Source of the DNA: Paracidobacterium acidisoli | Lineage (GTDB): Bacteria > Acidobacteriota > Terriglobia > Terriglobales > Acidobacteriaceae | Length of the DNA stretch: 64,000 nt | Direction: 5' to 3' | Assembly (NCBI RefSeq): GCF_003428625.2 | Contig: NZ_QVQT02000002.1 | Location: 593,026-657,025 of the forward strand | Part shown: positions 1 through 9,363 of the stretch, piece after piece | Layout of the letters: each line of letters opens with the position of its first letter | Position numbering within the stretch: position 1 is the stretch's first letter | Notes under the pieces: generated by a model | What the model saw: the letters and a program-made list of their open reading frames with translations, nothing else | Told to the model about the DNA's origin: nothing | Databases searched by the model: none | Translations under genes and position numbers: made by a program

Positions 1-78
1 ATCACCCAGGGGCTGAACGATGGGGACCAGATCGTCTCCACCGGAGCAGAGCTTCTGCGCGAATCAGAGGGGCAGTAA
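1..78 (+). CDS. C-terminal end of an RND periplasmic adaptor (membrane fusion protein), partial
   Basis: Frame 1 is open from the first base to a TAA at 76-78 and encodes 25 residues, including LNDGDQIVSTGAELL. The pattern 'L.DGD.VV..G...L' is the usual end of the membrane-proximal domain of HlyD/CzcB-type adaptors. The stop codon abuts the ATG of the RND pump gene with no gap, so the two are one operon and very probably form a tripartite efflux complex. The rest of the gene lies outside the window, so the substrate class cannot be judged from this piece. Confidence 0.75.
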   Translation: MTQGLNDGDQIVSTGAELLRESEGQ

Positions 79-3000
79 ATGCAGACGCTGATTCGAGTTC
101 TTCTTCGCTACCGGAACGTCATACTGATCCTCTTTCTTGCCGGGCTCGCCATCGGCATCTTCGCCTTTCGTCAGCTCGACATCGAGGCCTACCCTGACCC
201 ATCGCCACCGATGGTCGAGTTCATCACGCAGAACCCTTCCTGGTCCGCGGAGGAAATGGAGCAGCAGGTCACCATTCCCCTTGAGACCGGCCTGAACGGA
301 ACGCCCCGGCTCGATCAGATCCGCTCCATCAGCATCTTCGGCCTGAGCGACGTGAAGATGTACTTCACCTTCGACAGCGATTATTTCGTCGATCGTCAGG
401 AAGCGCTGAACCGTATTCAGCAGGTCAACCTGCCGAACAATCTGCAGCCGCAGCTCTCGCCGGAATCCCCCATCGGAGAGATCTACCGCTACGAGCTGAC
501 CGGCGCAGGCTACTCTCTCAATGAGCTGAAGGCCACGCAGGACTGGCTGGTCGTCCGTCAGATCAAGCAGGTCCCCGGCATCATCGACGTCGCCACCTTC
601 GGAGGCTCCACTCGTCAGTACCAGGCCGAAGTCGATCCCAATAAGCTGCTCACCTACGGCGTAACGATGACGCAGGTCGTCAACGCTGTGCAGAACAGTA
701 ATGCGAATGCGGGCGGCAACTATCTCACCCTCGGCAGTCAGAGCGTCAACGTGCGCGGCATCGGACTGCTGCACTCTGTCGATGACATGAAGGATATCGT
801 CGTCGCCGAGCACAACGGCGTTCCCGTGCTGCTCAGCGACGTGGCCGCCGTGCAGGAAGGCCATCAGCCGCGGCTCGGCAAAGTGGGCCGCGACGGCGAC
901 CCCGACATCGTCGAAGGCATCGTCCTGCTGCAGAAAAACGAAAAATCGCTGCCCGCGCTCGCCGGACTGCGTGAAAAAATCCATCAGCTCAACCACGGCA
1001 ACCTGCTGCCTCCCGGCATGCAGATCAAGACCCTCTACGACCGCACCACGCTGATCAACACCACGACCACGACCGTCCGCCACGTCATCATTACCGGGCT
1101 GATTCTGGTCACGCTGGTGCTGCTCAGCATGCTCGGCGATCTCCGCATCACCTTCATCGCCGCCATCACCATTCCCTTTGCCGTGCTCTTTTCCTTCACG
1201 ATGATGGTGCTGACGAACCATTCAGCAAACCTCATCTCGATCGGCGCCATCGACTTCGGCATCCTCGTGGACGCGTCCATTGTCGTTCTCGAAAATGTGC
1301 ACCGAAAGGTTTCAAGACGAGTCGAAGGGGAAGAGGTCGGCGACCTCATCACCGAAGGCGTCGGCGCGGCCGCAAAGCCTGTGCTCTTCGCCACGCTCAT
1401 CATCCTGGTCGCCTTCATTCCTCTCTTCACCATGCAGGGCGTGCCCGGCAAGATCTTTGCGCCGATGTCGGTCACATACGGCTTCGCTCTCACCGGCGCG
1501 CTGATCTTCGCCCTGATCTTTGCTCCCGTCCTGGGCGCGATCATGACACCGAAGAAAGCAAAGCCGCACGCTGCCACGGAAACATGGCTGAGTGCCTTCC
1601 TGCGCCGTCACTATGACCGCGGACTTCGCAGCGCGCTGCGCTTCCGTAAAACGGCCTGGATGATCGCGCTGGCCTGTCTGATCGGCGCCGTCATTCTCTT
1701 TAAATTTGTCGGCGGTGAATTTATGCCGGCGCTCGAAGAAGGCAACCTCTGGATTCGCGCCACCATGCAGCAGGACGTCTCCTTCCAGACTTCATCGAAC
1801 CTCGCCGACGATATCCGCGATACTCTGCGTGCCTATCCTGAGATCTCTCAGGTCATCTCGCAGATGGGCCGCCCCGATGACGGCACCGACGTCAGCACCT
1901 TCAATAACATCGAATTTCTTGCCGATCTCAAGCCCGCCTCGCAGTGGCGTCCCGAGTTTCACGGCAATAAAGACGCACTCATCGCTGCGATCCAGAGCAG
2001 CTTCAAAAAGTATCCCGGAATTGACTTCAACTTCTCGCAGAATATTCAGGACAACGTCGAAGAGGCCATGTCCGGCGTCAAGGGAGAGAACTCGCTCAAG
2101 CTCTTCGGCAGCGACTTCGATCAGCTGACGCAGATCGCCGACAAAATCCAGGGCATCATGAAGTCGGTTCCCGGTATTACCGACGTCGGCGTCTTCGACG
2201 TCACCGGCCAGCCCAGCCTCATGATCTCCATCGATCGCGCCAAAGCCGCGCGCTACGGTCTGCAGGCGCAGGACATCAACAATGTCGTGCAGGCCGCCGT
2301 CGGCGGAGCGCCCGTTACGCAGATCATCGACGGCGACCGCCGCTTCGATTTCTCCGTGCGCTATGCTGCGCAGTACCGCGACACCCCCGACGCCATCAGC
2401 AGAATCCTCGTCGCAACACCCGACGGGAATCAGGTTCCGCTCGGCGCCGTCGCCAATGTCACGCTGCATAACGGAGCCTTCATGATCTATCACGAAGGCG
2501 GCCGTCGCTACATCCCCATCAAATTCAGCGTGCGCGGGCGCGACCTCGCCAGCGCTATTCAGGATCTGCAAAGCCGCATGGCTCAGCAGATCAAGCTGCC
2601 CACCGGCTATGAATACACATGGGCCGGTGAGTTTGACAGTCTGCGCAAGGAGCAGGCTCGTCTGGCCTTCATCATTCCCGTCAGCCTGGTCGTCATTCTG
2701 GTGCTGCTCTACATCCAGTTCCGCACCTGGCGCGACGCCTTCATCGTCGTCGGCACGCTGCCCTTCGCAGCCATCGGAGGAATCCTCACACTCTTCCTCA
2801 CGCACACGTCCTTCAGCATCTCCGCGGCCGTCGGCTTCACCTCGCTCACCGGCGTGGCCACGCTCGGCGCCGTCGTCTTCCTCTCCGGAATTCGCCGTGC
2901 GCAGCGCGAGGAGGGCTTCGATCATGGCCTTGAAAAAGGCTGTCTCGACGAGATGCGTCCTGTCGTGATGGCCTGCATGGCGGCCGGACTCGGTCTGCTT

Positions 3001-3165
3001 CCGGCCGCTGTCACCAGCGAGATTGGCGCCCAGGCACAGCAGCCGCTGGCTCGCGTTGTGGTCGGCGGAATGGTCACGACCGTCTTCGCGATTCTCTTTG
3101 TCATGCCGCTGCTGGTGCGCCGCTTTAGCTCGCGCGACGAGTTCGATCACGGAGTGAGTGAATAA
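79..3165 (+). CDS. RND efflux pump inner-membrane subunit, CzcA/CusA (heavy-metal) type
   Basis: The product is 1028 aa, full length for an RND permease. It is a proton-driven antiporter of the inner membrane that works with a periplasmic adaptor and an outer-membrane channel. One TM segment lies near residues 13-31, followed by a large periplasmic loop, a block of TM helices around 335-540, a second periplasmic loop and a final TM block around 870-1015. The TM4 signature AIDFGILVDASIVVLEN is visible with acidic residues D392, D398 and E405; this D-D-E set is typical of the heavy-metal (HME) branch. The adaptor gene ends directly upstream. A metal substrate is inferred from the family; no metal-binding methionine cluster or linked metal regulator was identified, so a non-metal substrate remains possible. 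Confidence 0.88.
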   Translation: MQTLIRVLLRYRNVILILFLAGLAIGIFAFRQLDIEAYPDPSPPMVEFITQNPSWSAEEMEQQVTIPLETGLNGTPRLDQIRSISIFGLSDVKMYFTFDSDYFVDRQEALNRIQQVNLPNNLQPQLSPESPIGEIYRYELTGAGYSLNELKATQDWLVVRQIKQVPGIIDVATFGGSTRQYQAEVDPNKLLTYGVTMTQVVNAVQNSNANAGGNYLTLGSQSVNVRGIGLLHSVDDMKDIVVAEHNGVPVLLSDVAAVQEGHQPRLGKVGRDGDPDIVEGIVLLQKNEKSLPALAGLREKIHQLNHGNLLPPGMQIKTLYDRTTLINTTTTTVRHVIITGLILVTLVLLSMLGDLRITFIAAITIPFAVLFSFTMMVLTNHSANLISIGAIDFGILVDASIVVLENVHRKVSRRVEGEEVGDLITEGVGAAAKPVLFATLIILVAFIPLFTMQGVPGKIFAPMSVTYGFALTGALIFALIFAPVLGAIMTPKKAKPHAATETWLSAFLRRHYDRGLRSALRFRKTAWMIALACLIGAVILFKFVGGEFMPALEEGNLWIRATMQQDVSFQTSSNLADDIRDTLRAYPEISQVISQMGRPDDGTDVSTFNNIEFLADLKPASQWRPEFHGNKDALIAAIQSSFKKYPGIDFNFSQNIQDNVEEAMSGVKGENSLKLFGSDFDQLTQIADKIQGIMKSVPGITDVGVFDVTGQPSLMISIDRAKAARYGLQAQDINNVVQAAVGGAPVTQIIDGDRRFDFSVRYAAQYRDTPDAISRILVATPDGNQVPLGAVANVTLHNGAFMIYHEGGRRYIPIKFSVRGRDLASAIQDLQSRMAQQIKLPTGYEYTWAGEFDSLRKEQARLAFIIPVSLVVILVLLYIQFRTWRDAFIVVGTLPFAAIGGILTLFLTHTSFSISAAVGFTSLTGVATLGAVVFLSGIRRAQREEGFDHGLEKGCLDEMRPVVMACMAAGLGLLPAAVTSEIGAQAQQPLARVVVGGMVTTVFAILFVMPLLVRRFSSRDEFDHGVSE

Positions 3166-3186
3166 GGCAGAACGGCATGCGCGGAT

Positions 3187-3247
3187 AAAAAGCTGCACAG
3201 GCGCTTCGGAAAAGTACGCGCTTTGAAGAAGCCCCGTGCAGCCTTTT
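3187..3247. terminator. Bidirectional terminator between the RND pump and the ABC permease gene
   Basis: The arms GCTGCAC (3192-3198) and GTGCAGC (3236-3242) pair perfectly. They are flanked by an A-run on the left and a T-run on the right, so the structure can terminate both convergent transcripts. The intervening bases can form further internal pairs. Confidence 0.6.
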
Positions 3248-3274
3248 GCGCCGTCAGACGGTTCACCCGGGCGG

Positions 3275-5860
3275 CTAGTTTTCTTCGCGCAGCACTTCGA
3301 GCGGCTTTTGCCCGAGGATGCGAAAGCTGGCAATCCACCCCGTAAGGATAGCCAGCAGCGCGGTCGCCGGAATCGCGATCAGCGTTCCCTGCCAGTTCGT
3401 ATGGAACGTCACATCCATCCGGTGCAGCAGAATCCGCGAAAGCAGATTCGCGAAGAGCGCGCCCACACCGCCTGCAAGCAGACCCAGCACAAGAAATTCC
3501 ACGCTGAAGACAGCGGCGATACGGTTACGCGTCGCGCCCAGCGTCTTCAGCACGACGACCTCGCGAATGCGGCGAAAGCGCGTGCTGGCCACGCTCGACG
3601 CAAGAATCACCAGCCCTGACAAAATCGAAAATCCTGCCAGAAAGCGGATCACAATCGTGATCTGGTCGATCACACCCTGCACCGTGTCGATAATGTCCGC
3701 AATGTTGATCACGGTCACCGTAGGATAGGCCGCAAACATCGCCCGCTCGAAGTCGGGAATCGTGCCGCGCTGCACATGCACCGCTCCGTACCAGACCGTC
3801 GGCTGGTCGCGCAGCAATCCAGAGGCAAGCACGAACTCGCTGCGCGCAAAAGCATGCTCGCCGTCCACCTTATAGATCGCCGCAACGCGCACGGGAATCT
3901 CCTTCTCGCCGACCGCAAAGGTCACCTGCGATCCCGCGTGCAGATGCAGCCTCTGCGCCACGCGGTTCACAACGGCTACTTCAGAGACCGAAGCGTCCTG
4001 CCACCACTTCCCTTCCACGACCTTTGCTCCCGGCGGCACGGCATCGGCCCAGCTGATCGGGACTGAGCGCAAAAAACGCTTCGGATAATGCTCCAGTTCC
4101 AGTGACTCCACCGATTTGCCGTCGATGGAAACCACGCGCGAAGAGATGATCGGAATCATCTCCGGAGGGCCCTGAAGCCCCGGCTGCTTTTTCAGCAGCG
4201 CTTCCACGCCCTGCAGCTCTTCGCTGCCGATATCCACCAGAAAAAGATTCGGCGTCTTCGGCCCCGCTCCTTCGCGCAGCGCGGCCAGCACCGAGCTTTG
4301 CATGAAGAAGACGCTCAGAATCAGCATTACGCCTGTACCCAGCGCGGCCAGCACCGCCGACGACTGATTTCCCGGCCGGTAGAGGTTCGCCAGCCCGTGC
4401 CGCACCGCCGAGTGAAGATACAGCCGCGTTCGCGCCAGAAAGAGCCGCAGCCCGCGCAGCGTCAGCGCAGACAATCCCAGAATCACCACCAGCAGCGCCG
4501 TCAGACAGACCGCAAACCACTTCCCCACCAGCATCGAATCGGAGAGAACCGCCGCAATCCCGCCCAGTGCCGCGACAATCACCACTATTGCGCCGATCTG
4601 CAGCTTCCGCTCCTTCACGCGTGCTACAAAACTGCGCTGACCTTCACCCGACTCGATCACCCTCCGCAGCACCACTACCGGGCGAATCCTTCGCACATCG
4701 AGCAGCGGCGGCAGGCAGAACAGCAATGTCGTCAGCACACCCGTTCCCACCGCCGCCAGGATCACTTTCACCGGCAGATGAATCTCGGTATGCACCGGAA
4801 CGAGCGAGCCCAGCAATGAGGGAAAGGCATACTCCACGCCCGCGCCGATGGCCACGCCGATCAGCGCGCCGCCCACGCCCAGAAACAGCGTCTGCAGCAG
4901 ATAGATTCGCAAAATATCGGAAGAGCGTGCCCCGATCGACTTCATGATCGCGAGCACCTCGATCCTCTGCTGCAGATGCGCGTGCATCGCCATCGCTACG
5001 CCGATCACGCCCAGCACCATCGCCACCAGGCAGATCAGGCTCAGCAATCCCGTCGAGCGATCGATCCCCTCCGTCAGCGCCGGACTCGTCTCGCGAAAGT
5101 CCGTAATCTGCGCTTCGGGCAAGATCTTCTCGAGATCCGTGCGCACATCGGCCACGCTGGCCTTTGTTGTATCGATGCGAAACAGATAGCGCTCCGTCGC
5201 ACGGCTGCCCGCCTGCAGCAGTCCCGTCTCTTCGACGGCGCCGCGAGTCATCATCACGCGCGGCCCCAGTCCCACGCCGGAGTTGATGCGATCCGGCTCG
5301 CGTGCAATCACCGCGGCGATGCGGAAATACTTCCCGCCGACCTTCAGCCGGTCGCCGATCTTCGCCTGCAGACGCACCAGCAGATTGTCATCCACCACAA
5401 CCGTCGCGTCTGTAAGGACGCTGCGCAGATCGCCCGCGGGGCTAAGCACAACCGCGCCGTAAAACGGATACATCGCAGGATCGACAACCTTCAGCGACAC
5501 CAGCAGCGGGACCGGATCGCCCTCGCGCGACGCCATCGAGACCATCTCCGTTACAGCCGTCGTGGTTACGCCATGCGTCTGAAGGGCCTGCAGCTGCTGC
5601 ATCTGCTGCGCTGTCGCCTGCTGATTCATACGCGCCGAGAGATCGGCGGCCATAATGCTCCGCGCCTGCGTCAGCAGCGTTCTGCGGAACGACTCGCTGA
5701 AGCCGCGCACGCCCGTCAGAGCAGCCACGCCGACAGCTACTGAGAGCAGCACGAAAACAAACTTCGCCTTCGACGCATGCAGCTCGCGCCATGCAATGCG
5801 CGCCGCTGTCATCCACGGCAAAGCCGGCTTCGCGTCTTCCGATATGCCGCGGCCGCTCAT
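3275..5860 (-). CDS. FtsX-family ABC transporter permease, YbbP-like
   Basis: The product is 861 aa with one N-terminal TM segment (residues about 29-50) followed by two repeats, each made of a large extracytoplasmic domain and three TM helices (about 260-390 and 750-850). One extra pair of hydrophobic segments sits near 425-470. This is the layout of the MacB/FtsX-type double permease YbbP. Its start overlaps the stop of the upstream ATPase gene by 4 bases (ATGA), so the two are translationally coupled. A GDSL esterase gene lies on the other side in divergent orientation, as with tesA-ybbA-ybbP in E. coli. Such transporters act mechanically on envelope proteins or lipids; the substrate here is unknown. 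Confidence 0.85.
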   Translation of the reverse strand: MSGRGISEDAKPALPWMTAARIAWRELHASKAKFVFVLLSVAVGVAALTGVRGFSESFRRTLLTQARSIMAADLSARMNQQATAQQMQQLQALQTHGVTTTAVTEMVSMASREGDPVPLLVSLKVVDPAMYPFYGAVVLSPAGDLRSVLTDATVVVDDNLLVRLQAKIGDRLKVGGKYFRIAAVIAREPDRINSGVGLGPRVMMTRGAVEETGLLQAGSRATERYLFRIDTTKASVADVRTDLEKILPEAQITDFRETSPALTEGIDRSTGLLSLICLVAMVLGVIGVAMAMHAHLQQRIEVLAIMKSIGARSSDILRIYLLQTLFLGVGGALIGVAIGAGVEYAFPSLLGSLVPVHTEIHLPVKVILAAVGTGVLTTLLFCLPPLLDVRRIRPVVVLRRVIESGEGQRSFVARVKERKLQIGAIVVIVAALGGIAAVLSDSMLVGKWFAVCLTALLVVILGLSALTLRGLRLFLARTRLYLHSAVRHGLANLYRPGNQSSAVLAALGTGVMLILSVFFMQSSVLAALREGAGPKTPNLFLVDIGSEELQGVEALLKKQPGLQGPPEMIPIISSRVVSIDGKSVESLELEHYPKRFLRSVPISWADAVPPGAKVVEGKWWQDASVSEVAVVNRVAQRLHLHAGSQVTFAVGEKEIPVRVAAIYKVDGEHAFARSEFVLASGLLRDQPTVWYGAVHVQRGTIPDFERAMFAAYPTVTVINIADIIDTVQGVIDQITIVIRFLAGFSILSGLVILASSVASTRFRRIREVVVLKTLGATRNRIAAVFSVEFLVLGLLAGGVGALFANLLSRILLHRMDVTFHTNWQGTLIAIPATALLAILTGWIASFRILGQKPLEVLREEN

Positions 5861-6555
5861 CGTTCCCGCACCCCGCCGCGCTCCTCCGTCACTTCATCGG
5901 CCACAACCACTCCGTCCCGCACATGAATCTGCCGGTCGGCGCATGTGGCGATCTGCGGATCATGCGTCACCATCACCAGCGTCGTGCCCGCGCTGCGCTG
6001 CCGGTCCGTCAGCAGGTCGAGCACATGCTGGCCGTTCTTCGAATCGAGATTGCCGGTCGGCTCATCGGCCATCACAATCGGCGGATCGAGCACGAACGCC
6101 CTCGCCAGCGCCACACGCTGCTGCTCGCCTCCTGAAAGCTGCACAGGATAGTGATGCAGACGGTCTGCCAGTCCCACCGCCTCCAGCAGGCTCTGCGCCT
6201 TTGCTCGTCCGTCGCCGCGCGCATTCAGCTCATGCGGAAGCAGCACATTTTCAAGCGCTGTCAGCGTGGGAATCAGCTGATACGACTGAAAGACAAATCC
6301 GATCTTCCTGCCGCGCACCTGCGCCAGATCGTCTTCCTCCATCCGGCTGATCGTCACGCCATCCAGAATCACATCGCCTTCCGTCGGAGAATCCAACCCC
6401 GCCAACAGCCCCAGCAGCGTGCTCTTTCCGCTTCCCGACGCGCCCATGATGACGACAAACTGACCCCGCGGAATCGTCAGATCGATCCCGCGCAGAATCT
6501 CCACCGTTCGTGCTCCGTTGCGAATGGACTTCTTCAGCCCCCGCACCTCAATCAT
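5857..6555 (-). CDS. ABC transporter ATP-binding protein, YbbA/LolD-like
   Basis: The product is 232 aa, normal for the MacB/LolD group of ATPases. Walker A GASGSGKST is at residues 38-46, followed by the Q-loop (FQSYQLIP), the signature LSGGEQQR, Walker B IVMADEP with its catalytic glutamate, and the switch histidine in VTHD. It powers the FtsX-type permease encoded immediately downstream with a 4-base overlap. The gene is divergent from the TesA-like esterase gene with about 50 bases between them, which must hold both promoters. Confidence 0.92.
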   Translation of the reverse strand: MIEVRGLKKSIRNGARTVEILRGIDLTIPRGQFVVIMGASGSGKSTLLGLLAGLDSPTEGDVILDGVTISRMEEDDLAQVRGRKIGFVFQSYQLIPTLTALENVLLPHELNARGDGRAKAQSLLEAVGLADRLHHYPVQLSGGEQQRVALARAFVLDPPIVMADEPTGNLDSKNGQHVLDLLTDRQRSAGTTLVMVTHDPQIATCADRQIHVRDGVVVADEVTEERGGVRER

Positions 6556-6607
6556 TCCCGTCTCTCCGTGCCGCCTGCTTATCCGCCGTTGCTACACTGA
6601 AGCAGTG

Positions 6608-7228
6608 ATGCGTCGCCGCTTTCTTCTGCTCGTCGCGCTGCTGCTTCCTCTCCCTATATACGCAGCGCCCGCTGCGCCCGTTCCGGCCATCGTCTGCTTT
6701 GGAGACAGCATCACCGCCGGTTACGGCGCCGAGCCCGGCCACAGCTACCCCGACTATATCCAGAAAGCTCTCAGCGCCCGCGGCTATCGCTACCATGTGG
6801 TCAATCTGGGCATCAGCGGCAACACCTCCAAAGACGGAGTCAACCGCCTGAAAGACGTGCTGAAGCTGCATCCTGCTGTTGTCATCGTGGAATTCGGCGG
6901 CAACGACGGACTGCGCGGCCTGCCTCTCAGCGTCACCCGCGATAACATCGACGCCATCGTCGGCACGCTGCGCAAAGCAGGCAGCCGCGTGCTGCTCGCC
7001 GGTATCACGCTTCCTCCCAACTACGGTCCCGACTACATCCACCAGTTCGATGAGATGTACCACGCGGTCGCGGCAAAATATCGCGTCCCGCTGCTGCCCA
7101 TGCTCTATGCCAATGTCTACACCGTCCCCGGAACCATCCAGGAAGACGGCATTCATCCCACGGCAAAGGGCGCTGAGCTCATCGCGCAGAACTTTCTTCC
7201 GCTGCTGCTGCCCATGCTGCACAAATAA
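6608..7228 (+). CDS. tesA: SGNH/GDSL arylesterase / lysophospholipase, TesA-like
   Basis: A hydrolase of about 206 aa with a signal peptide (residues 1 to about 20, hydrophobic LLLVALLLPLPIYA, then AAP). All four SGNH blocks are present: GDS with the nucleophile Ser34, the oxyanion Gly in GISGN, the Asn in GGND, and the D..H pair in DGIHP near the C-terminus. The protein is expected in the periplasm, acting on thioesters or lysophospholipids. The ATG at 6608 was chosen because the signal peptide begins there; a GTG at 6605 is equally possible, and a longer frame back to 6518 overlaps the divergent ATPase gene and looks unreal. The pairing with ybbA/ybbP-like genes matches the E. coli arrangement. 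Confidence 0.88.
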   Translation: MRRRFLLLVALLLPLPIYAAPAAPVPAIVCFGDSITAGYGAEPGHSYPDYIQKALSARGYRYHVVNLGISGNTSKDGVNRLKDVLKLHPAVVIVEFGGNDGLRGLPLSVTRDNIDAIVGTLRKAGSRVLLAGITLPPNYGPDYIHQFDEMYHAVAAKYRVPLLPMLYANVYTVPGTIQEDGIHPTAKGAELIAQNFLPLLLPMLHK

Positions 7229-7235
7229 GACCGGC

Positions 7236-8111
7236 TCAGACCAGAACCACATTCGGCTGAAACAGGGTCCCGGCCACGCGTCTCCCAATCGCAACCAGCT
7301 CCCGCTGTCCTTCAAAGATCTTCACCAGAGGAGCGCCTGAAAACTCCGGCAGATTCACCTGCATGCCGTTGCGCAGACGGCCCAGCGTCTGCTCGTCTCC
7401 GGCAACCGGCGGAATCTCCGGCAGCAGCGTGCGCGGGTGCGGCATCCGCGTCTCCAGAGCTCCAGCGCTCGCCAGCGATTCCATCTCTTCCAGTGAAAGC
7501 GCACCGGCCAGGGTAAACGGCCCCGCGGCCGTGCGTCGCAGGCTCGCCAGATGCGCGCCGCATCCCAGCGCCAGGCCCATCTCATGCGCGACCGACCGCA
7601 CATATCCTCCGGCCGAGACGCGCATCGTGAATGCGGCAACATCGCCATCCACGGAGTCGATGGAAAATTCGGCAATGGTGATCCGCGCCGGTTTCAGCTT
7701 CGGCATCTCACCGGCCCGCGCAAGCCGGTGCGCCACCTTGCCGTCGACTTTCTTCGCCGAAAATGGAGGCGGCATCTGTTCCATCTCGCCGTGAAAGCGC
7801 GATGCGGCGGCGCGCACCTGTTCCAGCGTCAGCGCAACCGCCTGTACCTCGGAGGCCGCTTTGCCCTCCGCGTCATACGTGTCGGTGGCAAAGCCGAAGC
7901 GGATCGTTCCGGTATAGGCCTTTTCGGCCGCGCCGAAGAACTGCGCCAGCCGTGTGTATTTGCCAAGCAGCAGGGGAAGTACACCGGTCGCCATCGGGTC
8001 CAGTGTGCCAAGATGTCCTACCGAAGATTCGCCGGTCGCGCGCCGCACCCGCGTCACCACATCGTGCGAGGTCATGCCGCCCGGCTTGTCGAGAATAAGA
8101 AGCCCGTTCAC
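7236..8111 (-). CDS. truB: tRNA pseudouridine(55) synthase TruB
   Basis: The product of about 291 aa converts U55 of the tRNA T-loop to pseudouridine. The N-terminal motif LLILDKPGGMTSHDVV and the catalytic-Asp motif GHLGTLDPMATGVLP are intact, followed by KxYTGTIRFG and a short C-terminal RNA-binding region. The start is set at a GTG (8109-8111) because family members begin right before GLLILDKP; the frame stays open upstream through an imperfect tandem repeat that does not look like coding sequence. The usual partners rbfA and infB are not present. It ends 7 bases from the convergent tesA stop. Confidence 0.93.
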   Translation of the reverse strand: MNGLLILDKPGGMTSHDVVTRVRRATGESSVGHLGTLDPMATGVLPLLLGKYTRLAQFFGAAEKAYTGTIRFGFATDTYDAEGKAASEVQAVALTLEQVRAAASRFHGEMEQMPPPFSAKKVDGKVAHRLARAGEMPKLKPARITIAEFSIDSVDGDVAAFTMRVSAGGYVRSVAHEMGLALGCGAHLASLRRTAAGPFTLAGALSLEEMESLASAGALETRMPHPRTLLPEIPPVAGDEQTLGRLRNGMQVNLPEFSGAPLVKIFEGQRELVAIGRRVAGTLFQPNVVLV

Positions 8112-8120
8112 GTCTACTAC

Positions 8121-8194
8121 TATATGTTTCCTGCTGCACGGCAGATATATGTTTCCCGTCGCGCGGCAGATACAGGTTTCCGGCTCGCCAGGCA
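8121..8194. repeat. Imperfect 25-bp tandem repeat, about three units
   Basis: Two 25-base units, 8121-8145 and 8146-8170, both begin TATATGTTTCC and end CGGCAGA. A diverged third unit begins at 8171 (TACAGGTTTCC). The array fills the space between folE and truB and lies in the leader of truB. Each unit also contains partly self-complementary GC-rich bases. No function can be assigned. Confidence 0.6.
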
Positions 8195-8209
8195 AAGCCG
8201 GCGTGCGGA

Positions 8210-8854
8210 TTACACGCTCGCCTGCATACGCTCCCGCACCAGCGACAGAAACTCCGCCCGCGTGTTCTGCTTCTGGAAGACGCCGACCATCGCCGAGGTG
8301 ACCGTCGAGGAGTTCTGCTTCTCCACGCCGCGCATCATCATGCACAGATGCCGCGCCTCAATCACCACGCCCACGCCCTGCGGAGCGATCGCGTCATGAA
8401 TCGCATCGGCAATCTGCCGCGTCAGCCGCTCCTGCACCTGCAGGCGGCGCGCAAACACCTCCACCAGCCGCGGAATCTTGCTCAGTCCGATCACCTTGCC
8501 ATTCGGAATATACGCAACGTGCACCTTGCCGAAGAAGGGCAGCATGTGATGCTCGCACAGAGAGAACATCTCGATATCTTTCACGATCACCATCTCGTCG
8601 TAATCGACATCGAACATCGCGCCGCGCAGAATCGCAGTCGGGTCCTCGTGATACCCCTTGGTCAGAAAGGCGATGGTCTTCTCCATCCGCTCCGGCGTGC
8701 GCAGCAGGCCGTCCCGCGTCGGGTCTTCATCGAAGCGCCGGATCAGCTCCCGGTAAATATCCTGCGTCGAACAGTCTTCCAGCCCCGTGGATTCCACCAG
8801 TCTGTCCACCAGGGCCATCGAAACAGCCCCTCTGCCCTTTACCCCATTCTTCAT
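8210..8854 (-). CDS. folE: GTP cyclohydrolase I
   Basis: The product is 214 aa, normal for bacterial FolE. It converts GTP to 7,8-dihydroneopterin triphosphate, the first step to folate, tetrahydropterins and queuosine. The zinc and active-site motif [20 protein letters not shown] is complete, as are [15 protein letters not shown] and the C-terminal [11 protein letters not shown] with its zinc-ligand cysteine. Its start overlaps the stop of the upstream 6-pyruvoyl-tetrahydropterin synthase-like gene by 4 bases, so the two are co-translated and consecutive pathway steps are linked. Confidence 0.95.
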   Translation of the reverse strand: MKNGVKGRGAVSMALVDRLVESTGLEDCSTQDIYRELIRRFDEDPTRDGLLRTPERMEKTIAFLTKGYHEDPTAILRGAMFDVDYDEMVIVKDIEMFSLCEHHMLPFFGKVHVAYIPNGKVIGLSKIPRLVEVFARRLQVQERLTRQIADAIHDAIAPQGVGVVIEARHLCMMMRGVEKQNSSTVTSAMVGVFQKQNTRAEFLSLVRERMQASV

Positions 8855-9288
8855 GCCCTGTTGCCTTTCCCGGATGGTATTGCGCCGTCGCGATACTCAA
8901 AAAAATTATTCGACGTCTCTTCCACCCTTACCCGCGCCAGCTCCACTCCCGTAAGCGCGTCCTTTAGCCGTCGATGCACTTCCATACACAGATTCTCCGT
9001 GGTGGGCACACGATCCTGAAAGCATGGAAGCGTATTCAGGTTCATGTGGTCGAAAGGTTCCACCACTTTCCTTTGCACGCAGGCATCGAGCGCGGCCAGA
9101 TCGCAGACCATCCCCGTCTTCGGATCGACCTCGCCGCCTACCGTGACTTCGATCACGTAGTTGTGCCCGTGCCCGTGAGGGTTATTGCACTTGCCGTAGA
9201 TGGCGCGGTTCTCCGCCTCGCTCAGCGCATCGGTATGCAGCCGGTGCGACGCGCTCAGCCGATATCTCCTCCCCAGCCAGGCCCTCAC
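8851..9288 (-). CDS. 6-pyruvoyl-tetrahydropterin synthase / QueD family protein, copy 1
   Basis: The product is 145 aa. The N-terminal RLSASHRLH carries the first zinc histidine. The block [13 protein letters not shown] carries the catalytic cysteine and the other two zinc histidines, and [11 protein letters not shown] holds the Glu-containing substrate loop. The enzyme acts on dihydroneopterin triphosphate, giving 6-pyruvoyl-tetrahydropterin (PTPS) or 6-carboxy-tetrahydropterin (QueD). The start is a GTG at 9286-9288. It overlaps folE by 4 bases. A second paralog lies 75 bases upstream in the same orientation. Which of the two makes the queuosine intermediate cannot be decided from sequence alone. 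Confidence 0.88.
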   Translation of the reverse strand: MRAWLGRRYRLSASHRLHTDALSEAENRAIYGKCNNPHGHGHNYVIEVTVGGEVDPKTGMVCDLAALDACVQRKVVEPFDHMNLNTLPCFQDRVPTTENLCMEVHRRLKDALTGVELARVRVEETSNNFFEYRDGAIPSGKGNRA

Positions 9289-9363
9289 CGTTCTGTCCCT
9301 CGCGTCCTCATGTATCCGGCCATCGTCCTTTCCTCCACGCAGAAGACGTGTCTGCCTGCGCGG

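Noticed and set aside
1792-3333. 513-codon minus-strand frame under the RND pump gene
   Set aside because: Antisense to a pump with clear TM and D-D-E motifs; it also runs across the terminator.
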